Below are positions 50,428 through 59,474 of a DNA stretch of 64,000 nucleotides, in pieces. Each line of letters begins with the position of its first letter. Positions within the stretch are counted from its first letter, which is position 1. The notes under the pieces are model-generated. The model did not search any database, was not told where the DNA came from, and worked only from the letters and a program-made list of their open reading frames with translations. Both the position numbers and the translations under genes were made by a program. The stretch covers positions 62,001 to 126,000 of the forward strand of contig LIQB01000008.1 in NCBI GenBank assembly GCA_001411745.2. The letters are read 5' to 3'. This DNA comes from Psychrobacter glacincola. GTDB taxonomy: Bacteria > Pseudomonadota > Gammaproteobacteria > Pseudomonadales > Moraxellaceae.

Positions 50428-51417
50428 TTAGGCTAAAGGCCTTATGCCATTTCCAAGGAAATCAAACCAGTTTTGACCGATGACTTTTCCAGCGTCAATC
50501 TCATTAAAGCCATGTTTTAGCAAACCGTTATAGATGTTTTCCATACCGTCCTTGCCAGCGAACCACGGCAAGGTATCTGGCCAACCTGAATTATTGGCAT
50601 TGCCTTCACCATAATCCATCGCTTTTGACCAACGACCATTACGCATCCACTCAAGCACGGCTTGCGGCTGATTGAGACACAAGTCACTACCAATAGATAA
50701 ATGCTCTACGCCATATTTATCAGCGCAATTGGCAATCATGGTACAGAAGTCATCAAGCGTACAGTCGCTGCCATTTGGCAAATGAAACGGATATAAACTG
50801 AAACCTAGCAACCCGCCCGCTTTGGTTAATGCACTAATAACCGTATCCGATTTATTACGCAGGGCATCGTGTGCTGTGGTTGGGTTGGCATGGCTGATAC
50901 ATATCGGGCGACTAGAGTGCTCAATCGCTTCAAGCGTTGAACGCTCAGCGCTGTGTGACATATCGATAATCATACCGACACGGTTCATCTCAGCGATGGC
51001 CTGCTGACCAAAGCGTGTGATGCCGCTGTCATTCTGCTCATAACAACCTGTCGCCAGTAAGCTCTGATTGTTATAAGTCAGCTGCATAATCAATAGACCT
51101 AGGCGGCGCATCACGCTAATCAGGCCGATTTCGTCATCAATTGGCGAGCAGTTTTGTGCGCCAAAGAAGATGCCCACTTTACCCTGCTCTTTTGCCATGT
51201 TGATATCAGCCACTGAGTACACGGGTAATATAAGATCTGAATTTTGCTCAAAGCGTGTGTGCCACTCGCTAAAGCGGCTCATGGTCTGACGGGCATCTTC
51301 GTGATAGACCAAGGTGGCATGTACCGCATTGATACCACTGGCTTGTAGCATCTTAAAGTAGTCACGATCCCAATAGCTATACTGTAATCCGTCAATGACG
51401 ATATGGTCTTGGTACAT
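50428..51417 (-). CDS. Membrane dipeptidase-like (M19 family) protein with altered metal site
   Basis: Protein of 329 residues with the renal dipeptidase fold. GMIIDMSHSAERSTLEAIEHSSRPICISHANPT (about 140-172) carries the two family histidines (SH and SHAN). However the N-terminal HxD pair of M19 enzymes, normally in a DGHND-type motif, reads IDGLQYSYWD here, and the bridging Glu region (VEGG-H in relatives) reads IFFGAQNC. So three of the five expected zinc ligands appear replaced. It may use another metal or be a different enzyme on this scaffold. No signal peptide. AGGGA precedes the ATG. Located between BCCT and ALDH genes. Confidence 0.75.
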   Translation of the reverse strand: MYQDHIVIDGLQYSYWDRDYFKMLQASGINAVHATLVYHEDARQTMSRFSEWHTRFEQNSDLILPVYSVADINMAKEQGKVGIFFGAQNCSPIDDEIGLISVMRRLGLLIMQLTYNNQSLLATGCYEQNDSGITRFGQQAIAEMNRVGMIIDMSHSAERSTLEAIEHSSRPICISHANPTTAHDALRNKSDTVISALTKAGGLLGFSLYPFHLPNGSDCTLDDFCTMIANCADKYGVEHLSIGSDLCLNQPQAVLEWMRNGRWSKAMDYGEGNANNSGWPDTLPWFAGKDGMENIYNGLLKHGFNEIDAGKVIGQNWFDFLGNGIRPLA

Positions 51418-51523
51418 ATCAATTCCCTTTAATACTTTTATCAGTAGCCGCTATCATTGGCTATTAAGTGCTTTTTCACACCGTGTCGCTTCGATAGCGG
51501 CGAGCAGTCTTGTTAAGATAGTT

Positions 51524-52999
51524 CTAGTACGCTTTTTGATAAGCGGTCTTCACGATGGTATAGAACTCTTTAGCATATTGACCTTGCTCACGCGGACCAA
51601 AGCTTGACTGTTTACGGCCACCAAATGGTACGTGGTAGTCGGTTCCTGCAGTCGCTAGATTGACCATCACGCAACCTGCTTGTACCTGCTCTTTGAACAT
51701 CGCACTACTACGCAAGCTTTGGGTGATGATGCCGCCCGTCAGACCAAAGCGCGTATCATTGGTCATCGCAATCGCTTCGTCCAAATCCTTGACACGCATG
51801 ACACAAGCCAGCGGAGCAAAAACCTCTTCTTGGTTGATATCCCAGCTGTTGTCCGTCTCGGTAAATAACGTCGGTGACATATAGTAGCCGTCATGCGGCA
51901 TCTCTAAACGCTCACCACCAAAGGCTAAATTGGCACCAGATTGCTTGGCTTTTTCGATCCAGTCCATGTTTGATGCCAGCTGCTTGTCATCGACAACAGG
52001 GCCCATAAAGATACCTTCATCAAGCGCATGGCCGACTTTTAAGGTTTTCATTTTGGCAACCACACCTTCGACAAAGGCATCATGAATACTGTCCATTACG
52101 ATGAGTCGTGATGAAGCGGTACATTTTTGCCCTGAACCGCCAAACGCACCAGCCACTGCCGCATCGATAGCGACTTGCAAATCGGCATCGTCAGCGATAA
52201 CCAAGGCATTTTTGCTGCCCATCTCAAGCTGGCAACGGATAAAGTTCGGTGCCGTCGCAGCAGCGACCTTGCGACCTGTTGGTACAGAACCCGTAAAGCT
52301 GACGGCATCGATATCTGTAGAATTGATGAGTGCATCACCGACTGACGAGCCGCCGCCCAATAGCAGGTTAAACGTGCCTTCTGGCATGCCTTGACGATGG
52401 ATAATTTCGGCCAAAGCCACTGCGCTGGCTGGTGTTAAGTTCGCAGGCTTCCAAATGACGCTATTACCAAACGCTAGCGCTGGGGCGATCTTCCACACAG
52501 CAGTGGCAGTTGGGAAGTTCCAAGGTGAAATAATCGCGACCACACCGACAGCTTCGCGGGTGACTTCAACCTTGACACCAGGACGCACTGAATCAGCGTT
52601 ATCACCAATTTGACGCAGCACCTCAGCGGCATAATAATGAAAGAACTGACCTGCACGATAAATTTCACCACGACCTTCCACAAACGGCTTGCCTTCTTCA
52701 AGAGACAACAGCGTACCTAACTCATCACAGCGAGCAATCATTTCATCGCCAATCGCTTGTAGGATAGACTGCTTTTTTTCTAAAGGAGTCGCTTCCCATT
52801 TTGGCTGAGCGTGACGCGCCGCTGCAATGGCATCTTTGACTTGATCGCCACTCGCTTGTGCGAACTCACCGATAGTGTCAGTGATATCAGATGGGTTAAT
52901 ATTGGTAACGGTATTTACGCCTGCCTGCCATTCACCATTGATATAAAGTGATTTGGTTGGGTCTTGCTGCAATATCTGTTGGGCGGTATGAGCTGACAT
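51524..52999 (-). CDS. Aldehyde dehydrogenase
   Basis: NAD(P)-dependent aldehyde dehydrogenase of 491 residues. Order: SPWNFPTATAVWKIAPALAFGNSVIWKPA (cofactor segment, about 150), FTGSVPTGRKVA (about 230), QLEMGSKNALVIADDAD with the catalytic Glu, FGGSGQKCTASSRLIV with nucleophile Cys (about 288), EVFAPLACVMRV and PFGGRKQSSFG at the C-terminus. The wording MGSKNALVIADDADL resembles ketoglutarate-semialdehyde dehydrogenases, but the substrate cannot be fixed. It lies between ridA and the dipeptidase-like gene, reading the same way. Confidence 0.9.
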   Translation of the reverse strand: MSAHTAQQILQQDPTKSLYINGEWQAGVNTVTNINPSDITDTIGEFAQASGDQVKDAIAAARHAQPKWEATPLEKKQSILQAIGDEMIARCDELGTLLSLEEGKPFVEGRGEIYRAGQFFHYYAAEVLRQIGDNADSVRPGVKVEVTREAVGVVAIISPWNFPTATAVWKIAPALAFGNSVIWKPANLTPASAVALAEIIHRQGMPEGTFNLLLGGGSSVGDALINSTDIDAVSFTGSVPTGRKVAAATAPNFIRCQLEMGSKNALVIADDADLQVAIDAAVAGAFGGSGQKCTASSRLIVMDSIHDAFVEGVVAKMKTLKVGHALDEGIFMGPVVDDKQLASNMDWIEKAKQSGANLAFGGERLEMPHDGYYMSPTLFTETDNSWDINQEEVFAPLACVMRVKDLDEAIAMTNDTRFGLTGGIITQSLRSSAMFKEQVQAGCVMVNLATAGTDYHVPFGGRKQSSFGPREQGQYAKEFYTIVKTAYQKAY

Positions 53000-53047
53000 A
53001 AGAGCTTCCTTGATAAAGTATTAAAAGATGGAATATTAAAATTAGTT

Positions 53048-53437
53048 TTAAGGCACAGCGGCATATACAACCAGCTCAACCAGCATTTCTTCACGAGCCA
53101 GTCCTGCTATCACGAGCGCTGCCCGATTTGGATAGGGTGCTTCAAAGTATTCAGCATAAACTTGATTGACCGTTTTTAGATAGTCGCGATCGGTCACATA
53201 GATCATGACCTGTAGTACCGAATCCATACCAACATTGGCACATTCTAGTGTGTGCTTTAGATTGTCTAGCGTTTGGCGGGTTTGCGCTTCGATACCACCT
53301 GCAACCACATCACCATTCTCATCTATAGGAATCTGCGCGGTATACAACGTACCATTGCTGGTAATCGCCCATTCTAAAGGGGCTTTAGACGCATAAAGTG
53401 AGGTTTTGATGGCTTGTTTGGTTGAATGAGTCGTCAT
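53048..53437 (-). CDS. RidA family (enamine/imine deaminase-like) protein
   Basis: Protein of 129 residues with the YjgF/RidA fold: SKAPLEWAITSNGTLYTAQIPIDENGDVVAGGIEAQTRQTLDNL is the typical start (here noted for GTLYTAQIP and GGIEAQTRQTLDNL), and NRAALVIAGLAREEMLVELVVYAAVP the end. Catabolic RidA members hydrolyse reactive imines made by amine oxidation; the family Arg (in this case NRAAL, about residue 105) is retained. Start set at ATG 53437, AGGA eight bases upstream; a TTG at 53458 is the alternative. First gene of the cluster, divergent from lysR. Confidence 0.88.
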   Translation of the reverse strand: MTTHSTKQAIKTSLYASKAPLEWAITSNGTLYTAQIPIDENGDVVAGGIEAQTRQTLDNLKHTLECANVGMDSVLQVMIYVTDRDYLKTVNQVYAEYFEAPYPNRAALVIAGLAREEMLVELVVYAAVP

Positions 53438-53529
53438 GTCGTCATATCCTTTGATCAATGATTGGGCAGCGATTGCTATAGAGGTATCGTACCCAAGTAC
53501 TAATGATAAATCTAACTAATTAAATTTAT

Positions 53530-53556
53530 AATATGATAGATTTAATCTATCATATT
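53530..53556. promoter_or_regulatory. 27-bp palindrome, candidate LysR operator
   Basis: AATATGATAGA and TCTATCATATT are exact inverted 11-base arms around TTTAA. It lies in the 157-base divergent spacer, 39 bases before the lysR ATG and 93 from ridA. Inverted arms with T-N11-A symmetry in a divergent spacer are the usual LysR-type autoregulatory layout. Confidence 0.7.
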
Positions 53557-53594
53557 CTATATCTTATATATTAATAGTGGTGAGGAGTAAGCGT

Positions 53595-54500
53595 ATGAAA
53601 TTACAGCAATTACGTCACTTTTTATGCGTGGTAGAGGAAGGTGGCTTTCGGGCGGCGGCGGATCGAGCCAATCGCTCGCAGGCGGCGTTGTCTGCCTCGA
53701 TAAAGGAATTGGAAAAAACACTGGGTCAGCGCTTATTTGAAGGAGGAAATAAAGCAATACTCACGCCTTTTGGCGAGACTTGTTTACCCAAAATCGAGCA
53801 GTTTATGACGGTTTATCAAGCGCTAGAGGATGATTTAAAAGGAGCAGCCGCTGGCGATAAAGGCAAAATAAGGATTGCAAGCGTGCCATCACTGGTGACA
53901 AAACTCTTGCCTAGCGTGTTGGTTGAGTACTCCAAGAAATATCCTGATGTCGAGATTGTACTAATAGATGATAACTCTGTCGGTGTGGCCAATCGTTTAT
54001 TGGCAGGTGAAATCGATTTGGCATTGGGCAACTGCACCAGTATCGACCAATCAGATATAGATTTCACCTTGCTCATATCTGACCCGATTGGCGTGGTCTG
54101 CTTAAAAAGCAATTCGTTAAATCAACCAATAAAGCCGTCAAGAAACCAACAAAAAACAGGGCTTAAATGGCAACAACTGATGATCCAGCCTTTTATTTAT
54201 AATGGCACTTGTCGACTGCTCGAAAACACCCCAGCCGAGGTGCTTAACCGTAATGCGCGTTACACGGTCGAGAACATTACTTCCTTATTTTCATTATTAC
54301 GCAATGATCTTGGCATAACCACCCTACCCAAGCTCGCCTTTCCGTCGAATGAGCCAGAATTGGTATGGCTCGACTTACTTGAACCTGCCTTAGACAGACA
54401 AATTGGTATTTTTAAATTGGCAAATAAAACGATTTCACCGCCAGCACAAGCGTTTCATGAACTGTGCATTCAATATGTCCAGAATCACTATATTTTATAA
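53595..54500 (+). CDS. LysR-type transcriptional regulator
   Basis: Protein of 301 residues. The N-terminal helix-turn-helix is MKLQQLRHFLCVVEEGGFRAAADRANRSQAALSASIKELEKTLGQRLFE (about 1-50), followed by a linker and a periplasmic-binding-like effector domain starting GKIRIASVPSLVTKLLPSVL. GAGGAG lies eight bases before the ATG at 53595; an in-frame GTG at 53577 would start within the ribosome-binding site. It is divergent from ridA-aldehyde dehydrogenase-dipeptidase-BCCT and likely controls them through the 27-bp palindrome. Confidence 0.9.
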   Translation: MKLQQLRHFLCVVEEGGFRAAADRANRSQAALSASIKELEKTLGQRLFEGGNKAILTPFGETCLPKIEQFMTVYQALEDDLKGAAAGDKGKIRIASVPSLVTKLLPSVLVEYSKKYPDVEIVLIDDNSVGVANRLLAGEIDLALGNCTSIDQSDIDFTLLISDPIGVVCLKSNSLNQPIKPSRNQQKTGLKWQQLMIQPFIYNGTCRLLENTPAEVLNRNARYTVENITSLFSLLRNDLGITTLPKLAFPSNEPELVWLDLLEPALDRQIGIFKLANKTISPPAQAFHELCIQYVQNHYIL

Positions 54501-54609
54501 AGACAGGTTAAAAATAGATTAATAATGGGTTAAAACATACCTCATTACCGCTTACTTTTATAAGCCACTATCAGAAACTCCATTCACTTGAATAAAAGCG
54601 TCTTTCACT

Positions 54610-55404
54610 ATGACTAAAGGTTTAATTTCCGTTACTCGTGGCCTCTTATCTGTTATCGGCATCATACTTATCATCGATTGCGCTGCATTGATGGTCATCG
54701 GTAAAGTTAATTTCGGCTCGGTTGTACCTTTTTTAGTCGGCATGGTTTTTGTCATACATGGAATGTTTTGGCATGCAATACGCAGGTTTTGCGGCCAACA
54801 TTATGGCTTTAACCGCCTTTGGTATGGGTTATGGGCTGTATTTATACTTTGGTTGTTGAGCTTCGCTCTATTTATTTGGTCATTACAACAGCAGATTGCG
54901 CTTAGCCAGCAGCCTGCACCGACAGTGGCAGCGATTATTATATTAGGCTCAGGCACGGTTGCAGGTAAGCCGACACCGACGCTCGCCAAGCGCTTGGACA
55001 CCGCCATGCCCCTTATCGAGACACAACCAGATGCTTTGGTGATAACCAGTGGTGGCGTTGGTTTTCAGCGTACACGTAGCGAAGCCGATATCATGGCCAC
55101 GTATTTGCATGAGGCACATGGCGTGCCATTCGAACGCATTTTACAAGAAGGTAAAAGTACCAGTACGGAAGAAAACCTCGCTAACAGCCGAGCGTTGTTA
55201 GAAGAAAAAGGGCTGTCTATCACTGATCCTATCGCCATCGTTACCAGTGATTTCCATAGCATTCGCGCAGCCAGCATTGCGCGACATCAGGGCTATGCAC
55301 AACCGATTACCGTCGCCAGTCCGACGCCTTTAACCATTCGTTATAACGCTTGGTTTCGCGAGTATTTTGCCTTTGTCAGTGGCTGGTTGTTAGGAGAATA
55401 TTGA
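54610..55404 (+). CDS. DUF218/YdcF-like membrane protein
   Basis: Protein of 264 residues with two to three N-terminal membrane helices (about 10-30, 35-60 and 72-95) and a DUF218 domain behind them: AAIIILGSGTVAGKPTPTLAKRLDTAM (about 113), VITSGGVGFQRTRSEADIMATYL, and ILQEGKSTSTEENLANSRALL followed by IAIVTSDFHSIRAASIAR. In E. coli YdcF and SanA relatives the domain is linked to envelope polysaccharide, but the reaction is unknown. It is followed by cls 172 bases later. Confidence 0.88.
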   Translation: MTKGLISVTRGLLSVIGIILIIDCAALMVIGKVNFGSVVPFLVGMVFVIHGMFWHAIRRFCGQHYGFNRLWYGLWAVFILWLLSFALFIWSLQQQIALSQQPAPTVAAIIILGSGTVAGKPTPTLAKRLDTAMPLIETQPDALVITSGGVGFQRTRSEADIMATYLHEAHGVPFERILQEGKSTSTEENLANSRALLEEKGLSITDPIAIVTSDFHSIRAASIARHQGYAQPITVASPTPLTIRYNAWFREYFAFVSGWLLGEY

Positions 55405-55576
55405 TGGTGATGTATATTTCACCAGCTTAAACAAGCTTACTGCTAAGTATCATAGCTCCAGCGTTGCTGCATTGCTGTTTTTACCAATCAAAACGGTGGT
55501 AATTTTACAGTGCGTTATAATCAATAGGAACCGCTGATAAATACTGCAAATAAAAATAATAATAATGGAGCGCATT

Positions 55577-57100
55577 ATGCTATTGGATATCTTTTTAACT
55601 GTTCATTTCATGCTGCTGATACTGATCTCTTTGCGAGTGCTTGCACGCCATGATCTGACCTCGCCCGCTCGGCTCGCTTGGCTCGTCATATTATTCATTT
55701 TGCCTTATCTGGGGGTTGTAATTTATTGGATGTTTGGTGAGGTGCATCTAGGACGCGATTTCACGCGCAAACGCAAAGAAATCATCGATAAATTAAGCGC
55801 ACATAGTCCTGAAGTACTTGGTGATGACATCGCTTTGTCGGAGGCTATCAAACCTGAATACCAAGCGGCCTTTGCCTACTCTGCCAATGCAACTGGCTAT
55901 CATACAACGGTGGGCAATCACGCAGAGCTGATGGCAGATGCGGCTGAGACGCGCACACGTATGATTGCCGACTTTGATGCAGCGACCGATCATATTCATG
56001 TGCTGTATTATATTTGGCTAATCGATGGTATGGGAATCGATACTGCTCAAGCGCTCATACGAGCGGCAAGGCGCGGCGTCATATGCCGAGCAATGGTTGA
56101 CGGTATGGGCTCACGAAAAATGGTCGGCTCAAAGATATGGCAGGAAATGATAGAAGCTGGCGTACAAGTCAGTGTTGCCCTACCAATTAGTAATATTTTA
56201 AAGGTACTGATGTTTAGCCGGATTGACTTGCGAAATCACCGCAAGATTACGGTTATTGACGGCAAAATCGGCTACTGTGGCAGTCGCAACTGCGCCGATC
56301 CTGAGTTTCGTGTAAAGCCAAAATTTGCACCGTGGGTAGACATTATGCTGCGGGTCGAAGGACCAGTGGTGGCACAGAATCAGATGTTGTTTGCCAGTGA
56401 TTGGCTGACTGAAAATCCTGATACGCCGCTTGACAGCTTTCCTTATTTTATTGACCCACAACTAAAGCAACAAAAATCCCCACAGCCAGAAACTGATGAG
56501 CCTTTACCAATAACATCACCGCCACCTTTACCAGTCACATTGCCGCCAAAAGGCTTTGCTGCACAGGTTTTTTCTGATGGTCCTACCCAACGACGCAGCA
56601 CCACGCCGCAATTTTTAGGTGTCTTAATTGGTCAGGCAAAGCGAACCCTGATTATCTCAACGCCTTATTTTGTGCCTGATTATTCGCTCGTTAGCATTTT
56701 GTGTGCGACCGCTTATCGCGGTGTACAAGTAACCATGATTTTCCCAAAGAATAACGACTCAATAGTCGTGGCTGCTACCAGTCACAGTTATTACTGGCAG
56801 CTGCTTGAAGCGGGGGTCAATATTTACGAATATAAATCCGGTCTATTACACGCAAAAACCTTGACCATCGATGGCGAAATCAGTCTGATTGGCTCGACCA
56901 ATTTAGACTTGCGTAGCTTTGATTTGAACTATGAAAACAACATTGTGTTTAGCGATAAAACGCTCACAGCGGCCATCGTTGAGCGACAATACCAGTATAT
57001 CGCTGATTCTGAAGAGGTCACTCGTGAGCAAGTTGAAAACTGGCCGTTATCTTATAAAATCTGGAATAACATTGTCGCCACGATGGGACCTGTTTTGTAA
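55577..57100 (+). CDS. cls: Cardiolipin synthase
   Basis: Phospholipase-D-type enzyme that makes cardiolipin from two phosphatidylglycerols. The 507-residue chain has two N-terminal membrane helices (about 1-22 and 32-52), then HKD motif 1 (RNHRKITVIDG, about 220) and HKD motif 2 (LLHAKTLTIDGEISLIGSTNLD, about 420). Between them lies a proline-rich insert (residues about 300-323, with PLPITSPPPLPVTLPPKG), not usual in ClsA. The start is ATG 55577 because GGAG lies six bases before it; the ATG at 55565 is four codons earlier. Confidence 0.93.
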   Translation: MLLDIFLTVHFMLLILISLRVLARHDLTSPARLAWLVILFILPYLGVVIYWMFGEVHLGRDFTRKRKEIIDKLSAHSPEVLGDDIALSEAIKPEYQAAFAYSANATGYHTTVGNHAELMADAAETRTRMIADFDAATDHIHVLYYIWLIDGMGIDTAQALIRAARRGVICRAMVDGMGSRKMVGSKIWQEMIEAGVQVSVALPISNILKVLMFSRIDLRNHRKITVIDGKIGYCGSRNCADPEFRVKPKFAPWVDIMLRVEGPVVAQNQMLFASDWLTENPDTPLDSFPYFIDPQLKQQKSPQPETDEPLPITSPPPLPVTLPPKGFAAQVFSDGPTQRRSTTPQFLGVLIGQAKRTLIISTPYFVPDYSLVSILCATAYRGVQVTMIFPKNNDSIVVAATSHSYYWQLLEAGVNIYEYKSGLLHAKTLTIDGEISLIGSTNLDLRSFDLNYENNIVFSDKTLTAAIVERQYQYIADSEEVTREQVENWPLSYKIWNNIVATMGPVL

Positions 57101-57108
57101 CCCATTAT

Positions 57109-57152
57109 TAGGGCGTGCCCTCAATTCAATTGATCATATCTAAACGGACTAA
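57109..57152 (+). repeat. Solo end of the TA-flanked MITE-like element
   Basis: TA followed by GGGCGTGCCCTCAATTCAAT and a further 22 bases matches the left end of the element at 60,988-61,161, with a few substitutions and one indel over about 42 bases. The other end is missing. It lies between the cls stop and the rlmA end. Confidence 0.75.
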
Positions 57153-57167
57153 TGACCTTAAGCCATT

Positions 57168-58139
57168 CTATTCAGCTGCTGTCTTCTGCAAAATATAAAC
57201 GACAAACTTAGCTTGTGTCGTAAAGGATTCTGTTTCGACGGCTGCTAGTAGCGCCTGTCTTTTTTCATTAAGCGCGCGATAAGCATAAGGCGTCATGGTC
57301 ATCAAATCAGCCAAATCAGCGGCTGACAACGTCATCTCGGTACTGACATGCTCCGTACCCATCAGCGTAAAGTATGGAGCCAATTCATGCAAAAACTTAT
57401 CCGAATCATGCTCACGGACGTTATCAAATAACGCTTCGCGCATCGTCGCTAGATGCCCGATATCTGGCTTGGCAATGATTAAATAACCGTCTGCAGCCAA
57501 TACATCATTGAACGCGTCTGGCAAGATAGGGCTAAAAATACTGCTAATACCCTTTATGCTATGCGCGCGTAACGGCAAATGGGCAGCGCTGGTAACAAGC
57601 GGATAGATGACTGCCGACTTGGCTGTCGCATTAGTAACACTGTCTTTAACTTGCTGATACCAAAGACGCCCTGCTACCTTACTGGCTTTCGCAAGCTCTA
57701 CCACAGCAGGTTTACTGATATCTGCAGCGATGAGCGTATCCATGCCTGTCTGTGCCATTGCCTGCGTGTAATACCCTTCACCGCAACCAATATCCAACCA
57801 ATTGATTGCCTTGCTATCTTTTTTAGTTATCGGCTCAATTGCTGAATCAGCGACCGACTCATTTTTCGCCAACAATTCCCTCATTTTTTGGCAAATAAGC
57901 GTCTGCAATGGCTGATAATGTCCGGCGTTTAAAAACCGTTTGCGCGCCTCGATTGATTGCTGGCTATCGCCCGGTGCTTTGGATTTTTTTTGTTGCACGG
58001 GTAATAAATTAACATAACCCTGACGTGCCACATCAAATGGATGAGCAGTTTGTTTTGGGTGCAAGCTGCCATCGCAGCGCCACGTATCTGCGGCAGGCTG
58101 CATGGGTGATTGGCAAAGGGGACAAATAAATAAGCTCAC
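57168..58139 (-). CDS. rlmA: 23S rRNA (guanine745-N1)-methyltransferase (RlmA-like)
   Basis: SAM-dependent methyltransferase of 323 residues that modifies helix 35 of 23S rRNA. It has the N-terminal zinc cluster FICPLCQSPM and WRCDGSLH, the hallmark HPFDVARQGYVNLLPVQ (about 45), the SAM-binding INWLDIGCGEGYYTQAM (about 130), and YPLVTSAAHLPLRAHSIKGISSIFSP near residue 205. GTG at 58139 is the best start since it gives MSLFICPLC, matching the short N-terminus of E. coli RlmA; a TTG 14 codons earlier opens the frame. It is longer than the 269-residue E. coli protein by insertions around 95-125. Confidence 0.88.
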   Translation of the reverse strand: MSLFICPLCQSPMQPAADTWRCDGSLHPKQTAHPFDVARQGYVNLLPVQQKKSKAPGDSQQSIEARKRFLNAGHYQPLQTLICQKMRELLAKNESVADSAIEPITKKDSKAINWLDIGCGEGYYTQAMAQTGMDTLIAADISKPAVVELAKASKVAGRLWYQQVKDSVTNATAKSAVIYPLVTSAAHLPLRAHSIKGISSIFSPILPDAFNDVLAADGYLIIAKPDIGHLATMREALFDNVREHDSDKFLHELAPYFTLMGTEHVSTEMTLSAADLADLMTMTPYAYRALNEKRQALLAAVETESFTTQAKFVVYILQKTAAE

Positions 58140-58272
58140 AAGTATCTCAACGTCATCGCAATATGGCTGCCATTTTAACAAAATTCAGGCTTACTGCGTG
58201 ATAAAAGGCGCGATAAACAATGCAGGAAAGAAAATGCGAAAAACAAACTATCAGCAACCAAACTGTTAGCAA

Positions 58273-58309
58273 CAAAAAAAGCCACCTCAACTAAAGTGAG
58301 ATGGCTTTT
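58273..58309 (-). terminator. Terminator of the ftsI-murE-murF-mraY operon
   Basis: On the minus strand AGCCATCTCA pairs with TGAGGTGGCT (one wobble) around CTTTAGT and is followed by seven T. It lies 44 bases after the mraY stop. Confidence 0.8.
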
Positions 58310-58352
58310 GCATACAAGATATTCATATTAATGTTCGAGCGATATGGCTGTG

Positions 58353-59471
58353 TTAACGCAGTTTTAAGGTCATGAGCCCAAGGATGACGAGAATAATGGC
58401 AATAATCCAAAACCTTGCCACCACTTGCGTCTCTTTCCAGCCAATTTCTTCAAAGTGATGATGCAATGGTGCCATCCGAAAGACGCGCTTTTTACGCAGC
58501 TTATACGAGCCAACCTGTAACATGACCGATAACGCTTCGGCGACAAATAGACCGCCCATAATAGCAAAAGCGATTTCTTGACGGGTCATAACGGCAATCG
58601 TACCAAGCATTGCCCCGAGAGCAAGCGCCCCCACATCGCCCATAAATACTTGGGCTGGATGGGCGTTGAACCATAAGAAACCAAGCCCTGCACCAATCAT
58701 CGAACCACAGACAATGAGAACCTCGGAGTTATAGGCAATATAAGGCACATGCAAGTAATCAGCAAAGCGTACATCACCTGATACATAAGCCATCGCGCCC
58801 AAACCTGCCGCGACCAAGACCACGGGCAAAATAGCTAAACCATCCAAGCCATCGGTTAAGTTGACGGCGTTAGAAGCCCCATTAATCACAAAGTAGGTAA
58901 AGATAATAAAGCCAATACCAAATGGTACTGCCGAAAAAGGAATCATCCAATCTTTAAAAATCGGTAGCAGCAAATCCTGCATCTCACGCGTGGTCGCAAT
59001 ATCTGGCTGCAAGGTAGCGATATAATACAAAGACACACCGACGAACAAAGCACCCATAGAGAGCCAAAAGTATTTCTTGCGAGCAATTAAGCCTTTGGGA
59101 TCTTTATACTTAATTTTTAGCCAATCATCTGCCCAGCCGACCGCGCCAAAGATAATCATGACAATGAGCAAAATCCAAACGTACGGGTTATTCAAACGCG
59201 CCCATAGTAAGGTGGACACGCCAATCGCACTTAAAATCAGCACCCCACCCATGGTCGGCGTACCAGTTTTCGCCAAATGCGATTGCGGGCCATCATTGCG
59301 AATCGCTTGACCATATTTCAGTGCACGCAGACGTCGAATGACACGCCCACCAAAAAACATGCTGAATGCGAGGGCGGTAATGACCGCGAGTAACGCTCGT
59401 AGCGTCAACGAAGAAACCGCAGAAAACGGCGTGTAATACTGGCCAAGCCAGCCAAACAACCAAACTAACAC
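58353..59471 (-). CDS. mraY: Phospho-N-acetylmuramoyl-pentapeptide transferase
   Basis: Inner-membrane enzyme that forms lipid I, 372 residues with ten membrane helices. The signature segments are [47 protein letters not shown] (catalytic Asp pairs) and [29 protein letters not shown] 59471 starts it, and GAGGAG with the right spacing straddles the murF stop; the two genes are three bases apart, so coupling is likely. It is the last gene of the operon in this window. Confidence 0.98.
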   Translation of the reverse strand: MLVWLFGWLGQYYTPFSAVSSLTLRALLAVITALAFSMFFGGRVIRRLRALKYGQAIRNDGPQSHLAKTGTPTMGGVLILSAIGVSTLLWARLNNPYVWILLIVMIIFGAVGWADDWLKIKYKDPKGLIARKKYFWLSMGALFVGVSLYYIATLQPDIATTREMQDLLLPIFKDWMIPFSAVPFGIGFIIFTYFVINGASNAVNLTDGLDGLAILPVVLVAAGLGAMAYVSGDVRFADYLHVPYIAYNSEVLIVCGSMIGAGLGFLWFNAHPAQVFMGDVGALALGAMLGTIAVMTRQEIAFAIMGGLFVAEALSVMLQVGSYKLRKKRVFRMAPLHHHFEEIGWKETQVVARFWIIAIILVILGLMTLKLR

Positions 59472-59474
59472 CGC

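Noticed and set aside
45700..54500. Integrated island bounded by the tRNA-Ser gene
   Set aside because: No integrase and no direct repeat of the tRNA 3' end was found around 54.5 kb; composition does not visibly differ. Position next to a tRNA is noted only.
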